64,000 nucleotides of DNA from Lentzea jiangxiensis (GCF_900104175.1 NZ_FNIX01000004.1:62001-126000), one strand, 5' to 3'; positions 9,001-16,737 are shown, numbered from the stretch's first letter. Notes: a model not told the origin generated them from the letters alone. A program made the numbers and translations.

Positions 9001-9288
9001 GCGAGCGACTGGAGCGACGACCAGTGGATCCAGGTCGATCTCGGCGCAGTGCAACGGATCGGTCGCGCGGTGTTGCGGTGGGAGCCGGCGTTCGGCAGGA
9101 GCTACCGCATCGAGATTTCCAATGACGGAACGACCTGGAGAAACGTTTTCTCCACAAGTGCTGGCGATGGCGGCGAGGATGTCGTAGCGTTCTCACCACA
9201 GGATGCGAGATACCTCCGCATGACGGGTACCCAACGGGCCACCCGGTACGGGTACTCCCTGTACGAGCTTGAGGTCTACAGCTTGTAG
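6091..9288 (+). CDS. Secreted penicillin-acylase-family amidohydrolase with F5/8-type C domain
   Basis: A 1065-residue exported Ntn-hydrolase precursor. A signal peptide (MRRANPV..., hydrophobic core, PSAAQA near residue 29) is followed by the alpha-chain region, which contains FAAAQDRLWLMDLFRHLGRG, a penicillin-acylase hallmark. The beta chain should start at Ser400 in HGMSNALSVSG, where autoproteolysis exposes the nucleophile. Residues about 933-1065 form a discoidin/F5-8 type C (CBM32-like) domain (NLAAGRTATASS, AVDGNPTSRWAS, W.QVDLG, YLRM). The family cleaves amide bonds of penicillins, acyl-homoserine lactones or lipopeptides; the substrate cannot be told here. The added carbohydrate- or lipid-binding domain suggests surface attachment. 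Confidence 0.9.
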   Translation: MRRANPVTSLLATAAVTASLMIVPSAAQAEPLAPAYTADDHCLGQCGDILPPGNNGNATLAEILGHKAFGTRPAHSADQLAKYDGLVAGHSGLTNAQLSDFFNDGSFGVPSDQVESTVKPRSDVTIVRDKKIGMPHITGTTRSGTMFGAGFAAAQDRLWLMDLFRHLGRGRLTGFAGGAPGNRVLEQSFYNQIPYTEADLQKQIDTAAAKGGERGRQALADVDDYISGINAYITQSIAARNFPGEYVLTGHADAITNWNDIQPFKSTDMVAIASVVGGLFGAGGGGEVQSALVKLAAQNRYGATTGEQVWKAFRAQNDPEAVLTLHDGQSFPYSASPASPAGVALPDSGSITPERMVYDEVGGTGTAVAVPASPELEKARGIFSDGVLPADLLNKKHGMSNALSVSGAHTDTGNPIAVWGPQTGYFAPQLLLLQELNGPGIRSRGVSFAGVSMYVQLGRGVDYSWSATSSGHDIVDTYAVELCNPDGSPATKASSSYLYRGACLPMERLERKNAWKPTVADGTPAGSYTLVMYRTKYGLVTSRATVGGKVVAYTTLRSTYMHEVDSIIGFQELNDPGAIRSAADFQRAADKIGYAFNWFYVDSRDTAYFNSGLNPVRRSTVDPNLPTWARPEYEWVDWNGDENTAAYTPFAAHPNSINQDYYISWNNKQARDFTFGGFGHSSVHRGDLLDKRVRALIASGQKVTRASLTRVMAEAAVADLRAEQVLPELLRVVESAPVDPALAPAVQKLKDWQRSGSLRKETSKGSKAYGHAEAIRILDAWWPLLVEAQFKTSLGDGLFDAIVGAVQIDEAPSDTHGAAPHKGSSFQYGWWGYVDKDLRKVLGDPVQGAFPQTYCGGGTLTGCRTALVTSLQAAVAKPATGVYPGDADCAAGDQWCADTIIHRAMGGITHDKIHWQNRPTYQQVVQFPSRRGQNTTNLAAGRTATASSHETGWNTLPPSHAVDGNPTSRWASDWSDDQWIQVDLGAVQRIGRAVLRWEPAFGRSYRIEISNDGTTWRNVFSTSAGDGGEDVVAFSPQDARYLRMTGTQRATRYGYSLYELEVYSL

Positions 9289-9299
9289 GCCTTCGAGAT

Positions 9300-9335
9300 G
9301 AGGACGCCGATCCACCCCCAGGGGTCGGCGTCCTC
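9300..9335. terminator. Hairpin between convergent genes
   Basis: An 11-bp perfect stem (GAGGACGCCGA at 9300-9310 with TCGGCGTCCTC at 9325-9335) closes a 14-nt loop that can pair further (CCCC/GGGG). It lies between the acylase stop and the stop of the convergent nucleotidyltransferase-like gene, so it can serve both strands. Confidence 0.75.
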
Positions 9336-9338
9336 TAC

Positions 9339-9755
9339 TTATGTCAGGCCTTTCGCGACATGGGCGTCGATCAGCTCGACGTGCTCCAGGTCCCGCGGCC
9401 GTCCCAGCATCGCCTTCGTGGCCCTGATGACCTCGAGCCGCACGAACCTCAAGCCGTGCAGGACGTCCGCCTCGTCGATCAGCACGTCGGTGTCCCATCC
9501 GGGGAACCAGCGGTCCAGGAACTGGATGTCTCCCAACGCGATCTCCGCTCCCTCGGCGAGCGGTGTCGGCTTCGGCTCACCGAGCCGCGCCACGCGGTCC
9601 CAGGCCTTCCCCCGCGCCAGCACGTCGAGGTCCCGCGGGTCGCCGATCACACCGTGGGCGTACAGCACAGCACTACCGGTGACCGCGAAGTCCTCGGCCG
9701 GCAGCCCGAGGGCGAGCAACGCGCGGAAGTACTCGTGCTCCCAGAACCTGTTCAT
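9339..9755 (-). CDS. Nucleotidyltransferase-fold protein of unknown function
   Basis: A 138-residue protein with a pol-beta-type nucleotidyltransferase core: TGSAVLYAHG near residue 26 followed by GDPRDLDVLARG, giving the GS...DxD pattern of the superfamily. The later acidic residue may lie in WDTDVLIDEADV. Such small proteins include antitoxin/toxin-type transferases and orphan enzymes; neither a partner toxin nor a tRNA target can be inferred. The ATG at 9755 has GAAGG five bases upstream; a GTG three bases earlier is less well spaced. It is the last gene of a four-gene minus-strand operon. Confidence 0.65.
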   Translation of the reverse strand: MNRFWEHEYFRALLALGLPAEDFAVTGSAVLYAHGVIGDPRDLDVLARGKAWDRVARLGEPKPTPLAEGAEIALGDIQFLDRWFPGWDTDVLIDEADVLHGLRFVRLEVIRATKAMLGRPRDLEHVELIDAHVAKGLT

Positions 9756-9763
9756 CACAACCT

Positions 9764-10531
9764 TCAGAGCGGCGACAGCCCGATCCCGAGCCTCACGGTG
9801 ATGGCCACGATCGTCGCCAGCACGACGCTGGTCAACGTACCGACCAGGTAGTACTCGGTGAAGTCTCGGCTGCGGTCCGTGCTGATCCGGAACAACGCCT
9901 TGATCGTAATGGCCAGCGCCGCCGCCTCCGCCTGCCCGCCGGCGACCAGGATGAACACCAACGCCCGTTCCATCCAGCCGATGTGCGCACTCGTCGGCGC
10001 CAGTGACGCCACGTCGACCCCTTGCTGCTTGAGCTGGCGCACCAGCGGCCGCAACACCACACGGATGAGGTCGTCACCGACGAAGACGGCCGTGATCATG
10101 CCGGACAGCACGACAGACCACCGGTGGTCCTGCAGCGCGGCGACCAGGAGGCCGGAGGCCCGTGACCCCCTGCTGCTGAGAATCGCCACGAGCACCGTGG
10201 TCACCAGGGCGAGCAGCACCGTGATCGGCCACCACCGCAGGCGAAACCATTCCCAGACCTCGCGGGGGTTCTTGCGCGCACGAACGACTACTGGGTCCTC
10301 CCCCGCCCGACGCCCGAGAACGCCGAGGATCGCCGTGGCGAGCCCCGCGCAGAGCCAGGAGGCGACGGCCGCGACCCCGTCGACCGCCGGGAACACGACA
10401 TAGGCCGCGTACACCAGGCTGAGCGCGACGCAGACCCACAGACGTTGCCCCTGCCTGGCGAAGCCGACCGGGACGGTGACGGCGACGAGCAGCCCGAGGC
10501 TCAACCGAGCGATCTCCACGTTGTCCTGCAC
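9764..10531 (-). CDS. Integral membrane protein, DUF3307-like C-terminal region
   Basis: A 255-residue membrane protein with about seven or eight predicted spans. The C-terminal third contains HIGWMERALVF, ITIKALFRIS and EYYLVGTLTSVVLA. From memory this matches the R-x-GW-x-ER...K-x-x-R...E-Y-x-x-GTL pattern seen in DUF3307-type membrane proteins of unknown function. The GTG at 10531 removes an Arg/Gly-rich stretch that overlaps the upstream gene. It lies eight bases from the nucleotidyltransferase-like gene, so the two are probably co-translated. Confidence 0.7.
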   Translation of the reverse strand: MQDNVEIARLSLGLLVAVTVPVGFARQGQRLWVCVALSLVYAAYVVFPAVDGVAAVASWLCAGLATAILGVLGRRAGEDPVVVRARKNPREVWEWFRLRWWPITVLLALVTTVLVAILSSRGSRASGLLVAALQDHRWSVVLSGMITAVFVGDDLIRVVLRPLVRQLKQQGVDVASLAPTSAHIGWMERALVFILVAGGQAEAAALAITIKALFRISTDRSRDFTEYYLVGTLTSVVLATIVAITVRLGIGLSPL

Positions 10532-10593
10532 ATCCGCAAGACGCGCCCCGGATCCCCGCCGTGCACTCCGATCCCGGGTTTCGCCCGGCCGGC

Positions 10594-11331
10594 CTAAGCC
10601 CGGAAGAGGTAGTTGCGGATCTCGCCCCCGACGGCGTCCGTGGGCACCCACTCACCGCCGTGCCACGTGCTCATCCGGTACCCGCGCTCGATCAGGAAGC
10701 CGGCGACGTCCTCGGCCCGGTACCCGAACCGTTCGACGTGCCGTTCCTCGATCTCCAGCAGGAACGCGGGCCTGAAGCGCTCGATGGTCTCCTTCGCCCC
10801 CTCGAGCACCTTGAGCTCGGCCCCCTCCACGTCCGCCTTGACGAAGTCGAGCCGCGAGATCCCCTGCTCCTGCACGAAGTGGTCGAGCGTGTCCGTCTTG
10901 ACGAGCACGTCCAGGTGCTGCTCGAACTCCTCGTTGGACCCCAGCCCGTCCGCCCCCGCCGTGAGGAACGACCGCCCGGTGACGGGACTCCCGTGCCGCA
11001 CCGGGACGCTCATGACCTCACGCCCCTGCTCCTCGGCACCAAGCGCCACCGAGTGCCGCTTGATGTTCCGCCCCTCCCGGGGCCGCAGGACGTACGACAG
11101 GGCGGGGTGCGCGAACACCAGCGGCTCGACGCTGTGCACAGTCCCGTGTGGACCGACCAGTCGCGAGAGCGTCACCGTGTAGAGCCCCAACGCGGCCCCG
11201 ACGTCGACGCACACGTCACCGGGCTTGACGACCTTGCGGAGCCCGATGAGCTCCGCCTCGGCGTAGGGCGTGAGCCGGGCCAGGGCCCGCAACCCGGCGA
11301 CAACCGCGGCACTGCGAAGTTGGGTCAGCAC
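10594..11331 (-). CDS. FkbM-family SAM-dependent methyltransferase
   Basis: A 245-residue methyltransferase. The SAM-binding motif is VCVDVGAALGLYTVTLSRLVG near residue 48, followed by HSVEPLVFA. The FkbM signature near the middle and end reads LDFVKADVEGAELKVLEGA and LLEIEERHVERFGY. The family O-methylates small molecules, glycans or lipids; the substrate is unknown. The GTG at 11331 begins ten bases after the stop of the upstream gene and gives a typical length. There is no biosynthetic cluster around it. Confidence 0.9.
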   Translation of the reverse strand: MLTQLRSAAVVAGLRALARLTPYAEAELIGLRKVVKPGDVCVDVGAALGLYTVTLSRLVGPHGTVHSVEPLVFAHPALSYVLRPREGRNIKRHSVALGAEEQGREVMSVPVRHGSPVTGRSFLTAGADGLGSNEEFEQHLDVLVKTDTLDHFVQEQGISRLDFVKADVEGAELKVLEGAKETIERFRPAFLLEIEERHVERFGYRAEDVAGFLIERGYRMSTWHGGEWVPTDAVGGEIRNYLFRA

Positions 11332-11341
11332 CTCACCGAGC

Positions 11342-12178
11342 CTAGACGTGTCCGTTCCGGTGCGGTTCGCCCGCGGGCAACCCGACCTGATCAGCGAACT
11401 CCGCGGCCACCCGAGCACCCCCGTAGACGCTCAGCGCCTTGACCAGGTGCAGCCGCAGGTCCTTGCGGTGCACGTCCTCGAGCTCGGGCATGGCCCGCTC
11501 GACGCTGCTCACCAGCGACTCGGCCCAGTGCGTGGCCGGCTCCCGCTGCGCGATCTTCACCAACTCGGCGAGGTGGTCGGCCAGCTTGACCGCCTCTTGC
11601 ACCTGGTACCCGTTGCGCTGCAACCACCAGATCGTCGCCGTGCCGACGTCCGTCAGGACCTCGTCGCGCAGGTACCGGATCTCAGCCCGTTCCACATCCC
11701 GCTCGGCCAGCTTGAACGTCGAGTTCCTCAACAGCTCGATGTGCTTCCGAGCCATCTCGAGGTCCTCGTCCCCCACCGTGACCTTCACCTGCTCGGCCCG
11801 AGCCCACACGTGCGTACCGGGCACCTGCCGTTCGGTGGCGAGCTCGTCCCCCAACTGCACCTGCAGCGCGGCGTGGTGCACCAACATCGCCTTGCCGCTG
11901 ATCTCCTTCGCCCGCTGCAGGACGTGGTGGATGGCCGCGCTCTTCGGCGAGTTGTGCCGCAGCCCGGTGGCCAGGTCGAGCCGCCAGACCACGGTCAACC
12001 GCAGCTGGAAGTCCAACCCGTACACGGCGCTGGCCAACGGAGTCTCGAACTCCTGCTGATGACTGCTGGCCGGCGGCACGAAGGTGATGTCGTCAACGCG
12101 CCGAGGCACCCGCCGACGCCACCAAGCCTTGAGGGCACCGAGCGGGCCGGGACGGAAGTCGGGCCAAGGTCTGCTCAC
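11342..12178 (-). CDS. Uncharacterised actinobacterial protein, first gene of operon
   Basis: A 278-residue protein that I do not recognise. It begins with an Arg-rich segment (WWRRRVPRRVDD), continues with a probable beta-rich region (QEFETPLASAVYGLDFQLRLTVVWRL), then long charged helices (ARKHIELLRNSTFKLAERDVERAEIRYLRDEVL), and ends in Gly/His. There is no signal peptide or membrane span. The layout of a beta domain followed by charged helices is loosely like SPFH/band-7 proteins, but no motif proves this. The GTG at 12178 starts MSRPWPDF. The next three genes follow closely, so a shared function is likely. Confidence 0.6.
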   Translation of the reverse strand: MSRPWPDFRPGPLGALKAWWRRRVPRRVDDITFVPPASSHQQEFETPLASAVYGLDFQLRLTVVWRLDLATGLRHNSPKSAAIHHVLQRAKEISGKAMLVHHAALQVQLGDELATERQVPGTHVWARAEQVKVTVGDEDLEMARKHIELLRNSTFKLAERDVERAEIRYLRDEVLTDVGTATIWWLQRNGYQVQEAVKLADHLAELVKIAQREPATHWAESLVSSVERAMPELEDVHRKDLRLHLVKALSVYGGARVAAEFADQVGLPAGEPHRNGHV

Positions 12179-12352
12179 GCACCCTCCCTACCTGACGTTT
12201 CTACTCGAAAGAAGGTGGCTTGTCTCACTTCCCCCCAACGGCCGCAACTCTCCCCTGAGGGTGTTCACGGTGCGTGAGGAACCGGCCCGTCGTGCCGTAG
12301 CCGGGGGCGCTGGTCAACTCGGTGGCGGTACCCCGCTAGACTGCTGTCGCCA

Positions 12353-12428
12353 GCCCTAGTAGCTCAGGGGATAGAGCATCGGTTTCCTAAACCGTGTGTC
12401 GCAGGTTCGAATCCTGCCTGGGGCACCA
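12353..12428 (+). tRNA. tRNA-Arg (anticodon CCT)
   Basis: A 76-nt cloverleaf with encoded CCA. The acceptor stem is GCCCTAG/CTGGGGC, the D-arm GCTC..GAGC, the anticodon loop TTCCTAA (CCT, reading AGG) and the T-arm GCAGG-TTCGAAT-CCTGC. The first anticodon-stem pair (T27-T43) is mismatched. tRNA genes of this kind are frequent phage and plasmid integration sites, and a broken integrase lies just downstream. Confidence 0.95.
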
Positions 12429-12447
12429 CCTTTCGCCGGGTGAAACT

Positions 12448-12483
12448 AAGGGCTCTGACCAGTGAAAACAGGTCGGAGCCCTT
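12448..12483 (+). terminator. Terminator downstream of tRNA-Arg
   Basis: An inverted repeat AAGGGCTCTGACC ... GGTCGGAGCCCTT with one mismatch and a 10-nt A-rich loop, followed by TGGTCTTTT. It starts 20 bp after the tRNA CCA and is a good intrinsic terminator for it. Confidence 0.8.
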
Positions 12484-12555
12484 GGTCTTTTGGTCGGGAC
12501 TGAAGTGTCCGTTTCGTAGTGCCGCGCGTGATGCGAGCCGGGCGTACGGCCGCAC

Positions 12556-13138
12556 ATGACCAAGCGCAAGACAGGTCCCGAGGACCGCGAGCGCGGGCGG
12601 ATCGAGGTCCTGCCGAGCGGCTCGCTGAGGGTGGTCGTCTACGCGGGCGTAGACCCGCTGACAGGTCGTCGGAACTACTGGGACGAGACGATCCCGAGAA
12701 CACACCCAATCTGAGGACGAAGCCGAGAAGGCCAAGACAAGACTTCCCGACCGGCTCGCCACCACAACGCGACCTGTCGACAACGCGCCCGACGCGCGGC
12801 TGACCACGAGACACGGGGACGTGCTGACCGCCGTGGCCGCTGTCGAGACGACAGCCGCCGAGGTGCGACGTGCGCTGCTGGCGGACGGCGACGCTGAGCA
12901 GGCCGCGAGTCAGCTCACGCGTGCCGCCGCAGAACTCGCCCGACTCGTCGTGGTCGCTCCCACTGCCGAGCCGCCCGCAACGCCTGTCACGGGAAAGCAA
13001 GCCGCGAACGAGCCGAGTCAAGCAGCCGGCGCGTCCCACTCCACTGGGCCTCGACATGGTCCGGCTCGAACGCTCGGCGGACCCACTCGAACGGGGTGGC
13101 GCGTGCTGGCGGGGCGATGCGCTGGCTCACCTGGTTGA
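12556..13138 (+). pseudogene. Remnant of a tyrosine integrase beside tRNA-Arg
   Basis: From the ATG at 12556 the frame encodes MTKRKTGPEDRERGRIEVLP followed by SGSLRVVVYAGVDPLTGRRNYW. This is the arm-binding N-terminus typical of actinobacterial phage or ICE integrases. It stops at 12714, but the adjacent frame carries on with EDEAEKAKTRL, the usual next segment of these integrases, so a frameshift lies near 12696-12713. The second frame stays open to 13138 with a helical tail (AEVRRALLADGDAEQAASQL) that is not integrase catalytic sequence. No R..HxxR..Y catalytic domain is present. The element has therefore been lost apart from this end. I saw no second copy of the tRNA 3' end to mark an attachment site. 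Confidence 0.7.
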
Positions 13139-13263
13139 CGACTACCAGCGTGCCGCAGCGCGGCCACATCGGCGCACGATCACGTAGTAACGAATTGGCC
13201 ATGTGCTGCGCCCGCGCCGAGTGATCTCCTCGATCACTCGTCGGCTTGACCACACCTCTGCGG

Positions 13264-14169
13264 CTAGGCGGTTTCGTCGTTTCTCCACAGCTGCTGGGAC
13301 TGGTCGCTGTTGCAGGTGGTCACCATCACCTGACTGCTGCCGCCAAAAGGCGGAGAGTCGATGATCAGGCAGTGCCCGGTTTCGGTGTTCTGCAGGGTCT
13401 GGCCCGCCGCAGTGGTGCTCCCGATGCGCCAGTGCAGGTTGCCGTTGCCGATAGAGCCGTCGCAGGGGTCGAGCTGGACCGCGTAGTTATTGACGGTGGG
13501 TGCTGACAGGCATTTTCCGCTCGCGCGGTTGACGAGCTCGAAGCTGTCACCGCCTGAGGGACGCAACGTCCACGCGTATGAGCGGCTGGCGCTGCATGTT
13601 CCGAAACCGGGGTAAATGGGACCTTCTCCGGATACGCACTTGCTGGTGGAGGAATTTCGGAGGCGCGCGTCGGCTCCTGCGGACAGGTTCGCAGGCCCGG
13701 GATTCGCCGGCCCGGGATTTGCCGGCTTCAGGGGCGCGACTTCGGCTGTGCTCCGCGGAGGAGGCGGCGACACCTGGGATCTGCCCGGCGAGGAACTGGT
13801 GGCTTGCGCGGTCGAGCCGGACCCGGAAGGCGAAGCCGTTGCTGCACCGGAAGACGAAGACGGCGTTGACGGAGAAGACTGGCCCTGGTCTCTTGGAACA
13901 AATCGCTCTGGATTGAGACTGACGACCATGATCGCACTGACCGCCAGGATGACGGGCAACACGACCAGGAGCACGCCATTCCGACGTGCACGCACTTCCG
14001 GCGCAGACGCTTCCCGATGGGGTGCACCAAGATTGATGTTGCCGTTGATGGTGTGCGCCTGCACCACCACACCAGACATACTGCCAGCGTCCACTTCATT
14101 AGCCACTGCAGGTTCCGGCGACTGCTTGTCCGGATGATCGGGACTGTCGTGGCCGTTCTGAACCGTCAT
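13264..14169 (-). CDS. Single-pass membrane protein with ricin-type lectin domain
   Basis: A 301-residue protein. The N-terminal segment contains VVVQAHTINGNINLG, a motif often found in actinobacterial signalling and effector proteins. A membrane span follows near residues 64-86 (GVLLVVLPVILAVSAIMVV), then a long Ser/Pro/Ala linker with PANPGPANPGPAN repeats. The C-terminal ~130 residues form a ricin B-like beta-trefoil (LRNSSTSKCV, FELVNRASGKCL, LQNTETGHCLII, QQLW). The lectin domain should face outside. The ATG at 14169 was chosen because the upstream extension lacks family character. It could sense or bind cell-wall glycans. Confidence 0.75.
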   Translation of the reverse strand: MTVQNGHDSPDHPDKQSPEPAVANEVDAGSMSGVVVQAHTINGNINLGAPHREASAPEVRARRNGVLLVVLPVILAVSAIMVVSLNPERFVPRDQGQSSPSTPSSSSGAATASPSGSGSTAQATSSSPGRSQVSPPPPRSTAEVAPLKPANPGPANPGPANLSAGADARLRNSSTSKCVSGEGPIYPGFGTCSASRSYAWTLRPSGGDSFELVNRASGKCLSAPTVNNYAVQLDPCDGSIGNGNLHWRIGSTTAAGQTLQNTETGHCLIIDSPPFGGSSQVMVTTCNSDQSQQLWRNDETA

Positions 14170-14692
14170 CGACTCGATCCTGTTGGCGTCTTGCAGAATT
14201 GCGATCTTGGCATGAACATCGTAATGCGGCCAGGGGAAGTTGTACCAATATTGCAAGATTCCCGGTTCGGTGGACATCCACCAGGTGCGGGGAAGGATCA
14301 TCGGCCTCGACAGCAGGGGTGCGTCCCTCTGCTCGCGCGACTCGCTGGCGACTGCCAGCGCGCCGTATCGACCACGTCGGCGGACGATCGCGTAGTGACG
14401 GTGGCCGTACGCCGCACCTGTCGAGATGGCGCGGCGCACGACCGTTTTCGCGGTCGTGTGACGGGGTCACCCGTCACCGTCACGCACGTTTCCGCTGATA
14501 GATGTACACACCGACATCTACCGCCACCCGACGCAGGTAGGCCAAGAGTTCGCTTCTACAACGGACTCGCCGCCTGTGGCCGCATACACCTGGTGGCACG
14601 ACAAAACAGCTCAGGTTGCGTACCGCAACGCGGTCGGAGCTTGTCCTTTTCGCTCTCAGGACCGCTCACCGGGGACGCAGCGCCGAACAGCG
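14170..14692. other. Intergenic stretch without a supported gene
   Basis: About 520 bp lie between the ricin-lectin gene and the HExxH-protein gene, both on the minus strand. Open frames here are short and have no clear coding character. GC content dips in 14480-14560. It may contain the lectin gene promoter. With the integrase remnant to its left, it may also be residue of an old insertion. Confidence 0.5.
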
Positions 14693-15196
14693 TCAGCCCC
14701 CGGAGCGCACGAAACGGATGTAAGGCTCGTAGGCCGAGAGGTCGCGACCAGGTTCATAGGTGCTGAGGTAGTAGTAGTCGGCCACGATGTTCGCCTGCTG
14801 CTCGGTGTTGAAGTCCGCGAAGGTCTTGCCGCGCAGGCCTTCGACGCCGCCGTAGTCGTAGAGGCTCTTCTTGAAGAAGCCCGCGATGGCGGTGGGCAGG
14901 AGGCTGAGGACGCCGCGCCCGTGCTGGTACTGGTAGGCGTGGGTCAGTTCGTGGATCAGCCAGCGTTCGTAGCGCGCCTGGTGTTGCGGGGTGGTCAGGA
15001 CTCCCCTGGGGAACGTGACCAGGCGCGGGAGGGTGCGGGCCACGCCGAAGCTGCCGAGGACACCGCCTTCGGCGAGGGTCAGGGCGCTGATGTCGAGGGC
15101 GTCGCCGAACACCTCACGGGCTATCGAGGCCTCGCAGGACTCCAGGTCGCGGCGGAAGACCGGTCGGAACACCACGGCTGCTCCCTGTGTGCGCAT
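14693..15196 (-). CDS. HExxH-motif putative metallopeptidase
   Basis: A 167-residue protein with a zinc-peptidase-like motif HELTHAYQYQHG at about residues 82-93, which resembles the HExxH core of DUF4157-type domains. It has no signal peptide. The flanking text (ARYERWLIHELTHAYQYQ and later NTEQQANIVADYY) fits a helix with a second-ligand helix downstream, where a Glu could be the third zinc ligand. The ATG at 15196 is the only reasonable start. The substrate is unknown. Confidence 0.65.
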   Translation of the reverse strand: MRTQGAAVVFRPVFRRDLESCEASIAREVFGDALDISALTLAEGGVLGSFGVARTLPRLVTFPRGVLTTPQHQARYERWLIHELTHAYQYQHGRGVLSLLPTAIAGFFKKSLYDYGGVEGLRGKTFADFNTEQQANIVADYYYLSTYEPGRDLSAYEPYIRFVRSGG

Positions 15197-15238
15197 CGGG
15201 ATGCCGATGGTAGGCAGGAAACGAACAGCGGAGCGAGC

Positions 15239-15721
15239 TCAGGTCACCGGGCCGGTGAGGCGGTAGCGGATCTCCTTCAGCTCCTTGCCGTCCACGGTCT
15301 CGAACTTCTCGTGGCCGTCGGCGCGGAAGCCGAGGCGCTCGTAGAACCGGCGGGCGCGCGGGTTCTCGTCGAACACCCACAGCACGACGTCTTCGTGGCC
15401 GGCGAGGGCGGTCCTGGCCAGTTCGCGGGCCAGGCCGGTGCCCTGGGCGGAGGGCAGGACGTAGATCGCGTAGAGCTGGGAGGTGGCGTCGGGTTCGCTG
15501 GACGGGCCGACGCAGGTGAAGCCGGCCACGGTGTCGTCGAGCAGGCCCACCCACACGCCGCCGCGTGGGATCGCGCGCTCCCACATCGACGTGCGGGCTT
15601 CTGCGGAGAGGCTGTCGAGCTCCGAGTCCGGGACCAGGCCGCGGTAGGCGGACTGCCAGGTGCGGACGTGCACCGACGCGATGGCCGGAGCATCCGCCGG
15701 CACGGCTGGACGGACTGTCAT
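15239..15721 (-). CDS. GNAT-family N-acetyltransferase
   Basis: A 160-residue GNAT protein: MTVRPAVPADAPAIASVHV start, SQLYAIYVLPSAQGTGLARELARTAL as motif A (acetyl-CoA binding), then LWVFDENPRARRFYERLGF as motif B. It probably acetylates a small amine or a protein N-terminus; the substrate cannot be deduced. The ATG at 15721 is divergent from the nucleoside hydrolase start, so the two share a very short promoter region. Confidence 0.88.
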   Translation of the reverse strand: MTVRPAVPADAPAIASVHVRTWQSAYRGLVPDSELDSLSAEARTSMWERAIPRGGVWVGLLDDTVAGFTCVGPSSEPDATSQLYAIYVLPSAQGTGLARELARTALAGHEDVVLWVFDENPRARRFYERLGFRADGHEKFETVDGKELKEIRYRLTGPVT

Positions 15722-15749
15722 GGCATCCCCCAATGGCATGATCGATCGC

Positions 15750-16691
15750 ATGCGCATCATCGTCGACGCGGATCCTGGGATCGATGACGCCCTTGCCTTG
15801 TACTACCTGCGCGATCGGCCCGACGTCGAAATAGCCGCCATCGGCACGGTCCACGGGAACGTCCCGGTGGAGCAGGCCACGGCCAACGCGTTGCGGCTCA
15901 CCGAGCGCCTCGGCCTCGACGTGCCCGTGGCCACGGGGGCCGCGAAGCCGCTCGCGCAGCCGCTCATGACGGCCGAGGACGTGCACGGGGCGGACGGGCT
16001 CGGCGGGTACGCCGGTGACGAGCCCACGACCAGCCCCACCGGGCAGAGCGCCGCCGAGCAGTTGGCGGACCTGGCGCGGCGGAACCCCGGTGAGCTGAGC
16101 CTGCTCGCGATCGGGCCGCTCACCAACGTCGCGCTGGCGCTGCAGATCGAGCCACGGCTGCCGCGGCTGCTGGACAAGGTCGTGGTCATGGGTGGTGCCC
16201 TCAACGTGCCGGGCAACATCACCTCCCACGCCGAGGCCAACTTCTGGCACGACCCGGAGGCGGCGGACCTGGTCCTCGCCGCGGGCTTCGAGGACCTCAC
16301 GATCGTCGGTCTCGACGTCACCATGCAGTGCCACGCGCCCGCCGAGTGGCTGGAAGCGCTGCCCGGCGACTGCTACCCGCGGCGGATCCTCGGCTTCTAC
16401 GCCGACTTCTACGGCAGCTTCCTGGGCAAGCGGGGGTTCGTGCCGCACGACCCGCTCGCCGCCGCGGTCCTGCTCGAACCGGACCTGGCCACCTACCACG
16501 AGGACAGGTTCGCCATCGAGCTCACCGGGCGGTACACGCGCGGCAAGATCGTCGCCGACCAGCGGTTCCTCGCACCGGACAGCCCGTTCGGCCGTGACAT
16601 CGCCACCGAACGCACGAAGGCGAAGTACGCCGTCACCGCGCGGACCGACGTCTTCCTCGACCAGCTGAGGCGCGCTGTGGCACAACCATGA
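15750..16691 (+). CDS. Inosine-uridine-preferring nucleoside hydrolase family protein
   Basis: A 313-residue enzyme that hydrolyses N-glycosidic bonds of nucleosides. The DxDxxxDD calcium site is at the start (VDADPGIDDALAL). ATGAAKPL, LAIGPLTNVALAL, VVMGGALNVPGNITSHAEANFWHDPEAA and PHDPLAAAVLL match the family throughout. The ATG at 15750 gives the typical start MRIIVDADPG; in-frame ATGs at 15720 and 15738 are possible. It probably works in nucleoside salvage. Confidence 0.92.
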   Translation: MRIIVDADPGIDDALALYYLRDRPDVEIAAIGTVHGNVPVEQATANALRLTERLGLDVPVATGAAKPLAQPLMTAEDVHGADGLGGYAGDEPTTSPTGQSAAEQLADLARRNPGELSLLAIGPLTNVALALQIEPRLPRLLDKVVVMGGALNVPGNITSHAEANFWHDPEAADLVLAAGFEDLTIVGLDVTMQCHAPAEWLEALPGDCYPRRILGFYADFYGSFLGKRGFVPHDPLAAAVLLEPDLATYHEDRFAIELTGRYTRGKIVADQRFLAPDSPFGRDIATERTKAKYAVTARTDVFLDQLRRAVAQP

Positions 16692-16737
16692 CGAACCGAC
16701 GACGGAACCCGGACGAACAGCCGGGACCGCCGGAGGG

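Noticed and set aside
6037..9054. 1005-codon minus-strand frame over the acylase
   Set aside because: Val/Arg/Gly-rich shadow; the acylase frame has signal peptide, catalytic Ser and F5/8 domain.
12446..13057. 203-codon minus-strand frame after tRNA-Arg
   Set aside because: Crosses the tRNA terminator and the integrase remnant; Ser/Arg/Gly-rich with no motif.
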